Shown here: positions 63,086 to 64,000 of the stretch, one piece after another
Layout: every line of letters starts with the position of its first letter
How positions within the stretch are numbered: the stretch's first letter is position 1
Origin: Streptomyces shenzhenensis
Lineage (GTDB): Bacteria; Actinomycetota; Actinomycetes; Streptomycetales; Streptomycetaceae
Length of the DNA: 64,000 bases
Assembly (NCBI RefSeq): GCF_021462265.1
Contig: NZ_JAJONF010000003.1
Location: 186,001 to 250,000 of the forward strand
Direction of reading: 5' to 3'
Made by a program: the position numbers and the translations under genes
Notes under the pieces: generated by a model
What the model was told of the DNA's origin: nothing
The model's input: the letters and a program-made list of their open reading frames with translations, nothing else
Database searches by the model: none

Positions 63086-63433
63086 ATGTCTGTAGTCGAG
63101 CAGTATGCGCGAGCCCACATCCTCACGGACGAGGACGCACGGGACGAGCCGCCCGCGGTGCCCGTCGTCCTGCGTTACGACCCCGACGCCGATCCACGGT
63201 CCGTACGGGTCGGCCTGCCCGGCACGGACGAGTGGACGTTCTCGCGCGCACTGCTGGAGCAGGGCCTCAGGGCGCCCGCGGAGAGCGGTGACGTACGGGT
63301 GTGGCCGCTGGGCCGGGTCCAGGCCGTGGTGGAGTTCCACTCCGACCACGGCACATCGGTGGTGCAGTTCGAGTCGAAGGCGCTGCTGCGCTTCCTCCGG
63401 CGGACCTACATGGCCACTCCCGTGGCCGGCTGA
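63086..63433 (+). CDS. ssgE: SsgA-like sporulation/cell-division protein (SsgE-like)
   Basis: A 115-residue SALP: VPVVLRYDPDADPRSVRVGLPGTDEWTFSRALLEQGLRAPAESGDVRVWPLGR is the family core (RYDP, V-x-F/L, W-x-F-x-R-x-L-L-x-x-G, G-D-V-x-V/W-P), followed by VEFHSDHGTSVVQFESKALLRFLRRTY. It is shorter than SsgA and SsgB (about 136). SALPs guide septation and spore-wall remodelling with penicillin-binding proteins. I name it SsgE because, from memory, SCO3158 (ssgE) stands next to penicillin-binding genes in S. coelicolor and this gene faces one; SsgE influences spore release. Confidence 0.72.
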   Translation: MSVVEQYARAHILTDEDARDEPPAVPVVLRYDPDADPRSVRVGLPGTDEWTFSRALLEQGLRAPAESGDVRVWPLGRVQAVVEFHSDHGTSVVQFESKALLRFLRRTYMATPVAG

Positions 63434-63458
63434 CGCGGCCTCCGGCCCCAGGGGACCT

Positions 63459-64000
63459 CTAGAGGGACGACCCGAGCTTCAGCAGTGCCGCCACGATCGG
63501 CCCGGCCGTGTCGCCGCCGTGGCCGCCCGCCTGGACCACGCCCGCGGCCGCGAAGTCACCGCAGTACGCGGTGAACCAGCCGTTGGGCTTCTTCTGGCTG
63601 TCGACCTCGGCCGACCCCGTCTTGGCGCCGCAGCTCGAACTCAGGCCGGACATCGCCTTGGCGGCCGTGCCGTACGCCGCCGTGTACTGCATGACCTCCT
63701 TCAGCTGCGACTGCGTCTTCGACGACATCGTGCGCGAGGCCTTCGCGATCGTCCGGTTGTCGACGCTCGGGGCGACCAGGTAGGGCTGGTGGAAGGAGCC
63801 GGTGTCCACGGTCGCCGACACCGACGCCATGTTCAGCGGGTTCATGCGCACCCCGCCCTGCCCGATCAGCGAGGCGCCCATCTGCGCGCCGCTCTGCACC
63901 GGGACGGAGCCGTCGAAGGTCGGCACACCGATGGCCCAGTTGTTCATGCCGAGGCCGTAGACCTGCTGGGCCTCGGTGGTCAGGTCGCTGTTGGACAGCT
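63459..64000 (-). CDS. penicillin-binding protein, transpeptidase end (partial)
   Basis: The C-terminal 180 residues of a class B-like penicillin-binding protein; the 5' part lies beyond the window. Visible: LSNSDLTTEAQQVYGLGMNNWAIG at the edge, ASLIGQGGVRMNPLNMASVSATV and the KTGS box in SSCGAKTGSAEVDSQKKPNGWFTAYCG, then VVQAGGHGGDTAGPIVAALL at the end. It cross-links peptidoglycan outside the membrane. It converges with the SsgE-like gene with only 25 bp between stops, a partnership expected for SALPs. Confidence 0.9.
   Translation of the reverse strand, partial: LSNSDLTTEAQQVYGLGMNNWAIGVPTFDGSVPVQSGAQMGASLIGQGGVRMNPLNMASVSATVDTGSFHQPYLVAPSVDNRTIAKASRTMSSKTQSQLKEVMQYTAAYGTAAKAMSGLSSSCGAKTGSAEVDSQKKPNGWFTAYCGDFAAAGVVQAGGHGGDTAGPIVAALLKLGSSL

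Overview
This window reads as a chromosomal segment of a Streptomyces (high-GC actinomycete). Codon third positions are almost always G or C, GTG/TTG/CTG starts occur beside ATG, genes overlap at ATGA/GTGA/TTGA junctions, and several families are typical of or confined to streptomycetes (HrdD-type sigma factor, SsgA-like protein, SepX/GlpR, a SigR-type promoter). The gene order matches what I remember of the S. coelicolor SCO3156-SCO3210 region, read in descending order. I could not run an alignment, so this is recollection.

Layout. 0-5 kb: ECF sigma factor with a coupled membrane partner, a double-length tandem IclR regulator and a secreted M6-type metalloprotease. 5-9.5 kb: TetR plus DHA2-family drug exporter, MarR plus LigB/DODA-type dioxygenase, and a phosphinothricin-acetyltransferase-like GNAT. 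9.5-12.4 kb: hrdD behind a GGAAT-N18-GTT (SigR) promoter, and a WYL regulator. 12.4-15.2 kb: a mostly non-coding stretch with a 42-bp palindrome and an intrinsic terminator, then a possible tiny Cys-rich peptide, a Crp/Fnr-type regulator and an unknown membrane-anchored protein. 15.2-19.5 kb: the fruR-fruK-fruA fructose phosphotransferase operon with a paired operator, followed by a dyad resembling a DosR/DevR box. 19.5-24.7 kb: small membrane protein, unknown protein, P1-family self-processing peptidase, LtrA, MscL and a SAF-domain protein. 25-29.5 kb: MTA phosphorylase, an FmdB-type zinc-ribbon protein with a CIRCE element over its ribosome-binding site, an MFS carrier and a CPA1 cation/proton antiporter.

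29.7-39.2 kb: penicillin acylase family enzyme, 5-formyl-THF cyclo-ligase, then the block galU-moeA/glp-moaC-mog-rimJ-like GNAT-sepX/glpR and a tRNA-Ala(CGC). This block, with mscL and the zinc-ribbon gene, parallels the Mycobacterium tuberculosis Rv0985c-Rv0995 neighbourhood. It joins molybdenum cofactor genes to a cell-division membrane protein. 39.3-45.4 kb: GNAT, exonuclease III, and a MerR regulator divergent from a three-gene Baeyer-Villiger-type monooxygenase/hydrolase/dehydrogenase operon. 45.5-52.9 kb: tricorn protease, TetR plus MMPL exporter, and a YbaK deacylase.

52.9-55.0 kb is a lower-GC island with two orphan genes and a decayed gene end. 55-61.6 kb: an ABC exporter whose permease carries a C-terminal extracytoplasmic domain, coupled to a secreted beta-propeller/phosphoesterase; then a beta-hydroxyacid dehydrogenase-like enzyme and a DUF1876 protein. 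61.6-64 kb: a class-C beta-lactamase-like hydrolase, an SsgE-like sporulation protein and the 3' part of a penicillin-binding protein.

No CRISPR array, insertion sequence, prophage or rRNA gene was seen. The less explained parts are the 12.4-15.2 kb locus and the 52.9-55.0 kb island.
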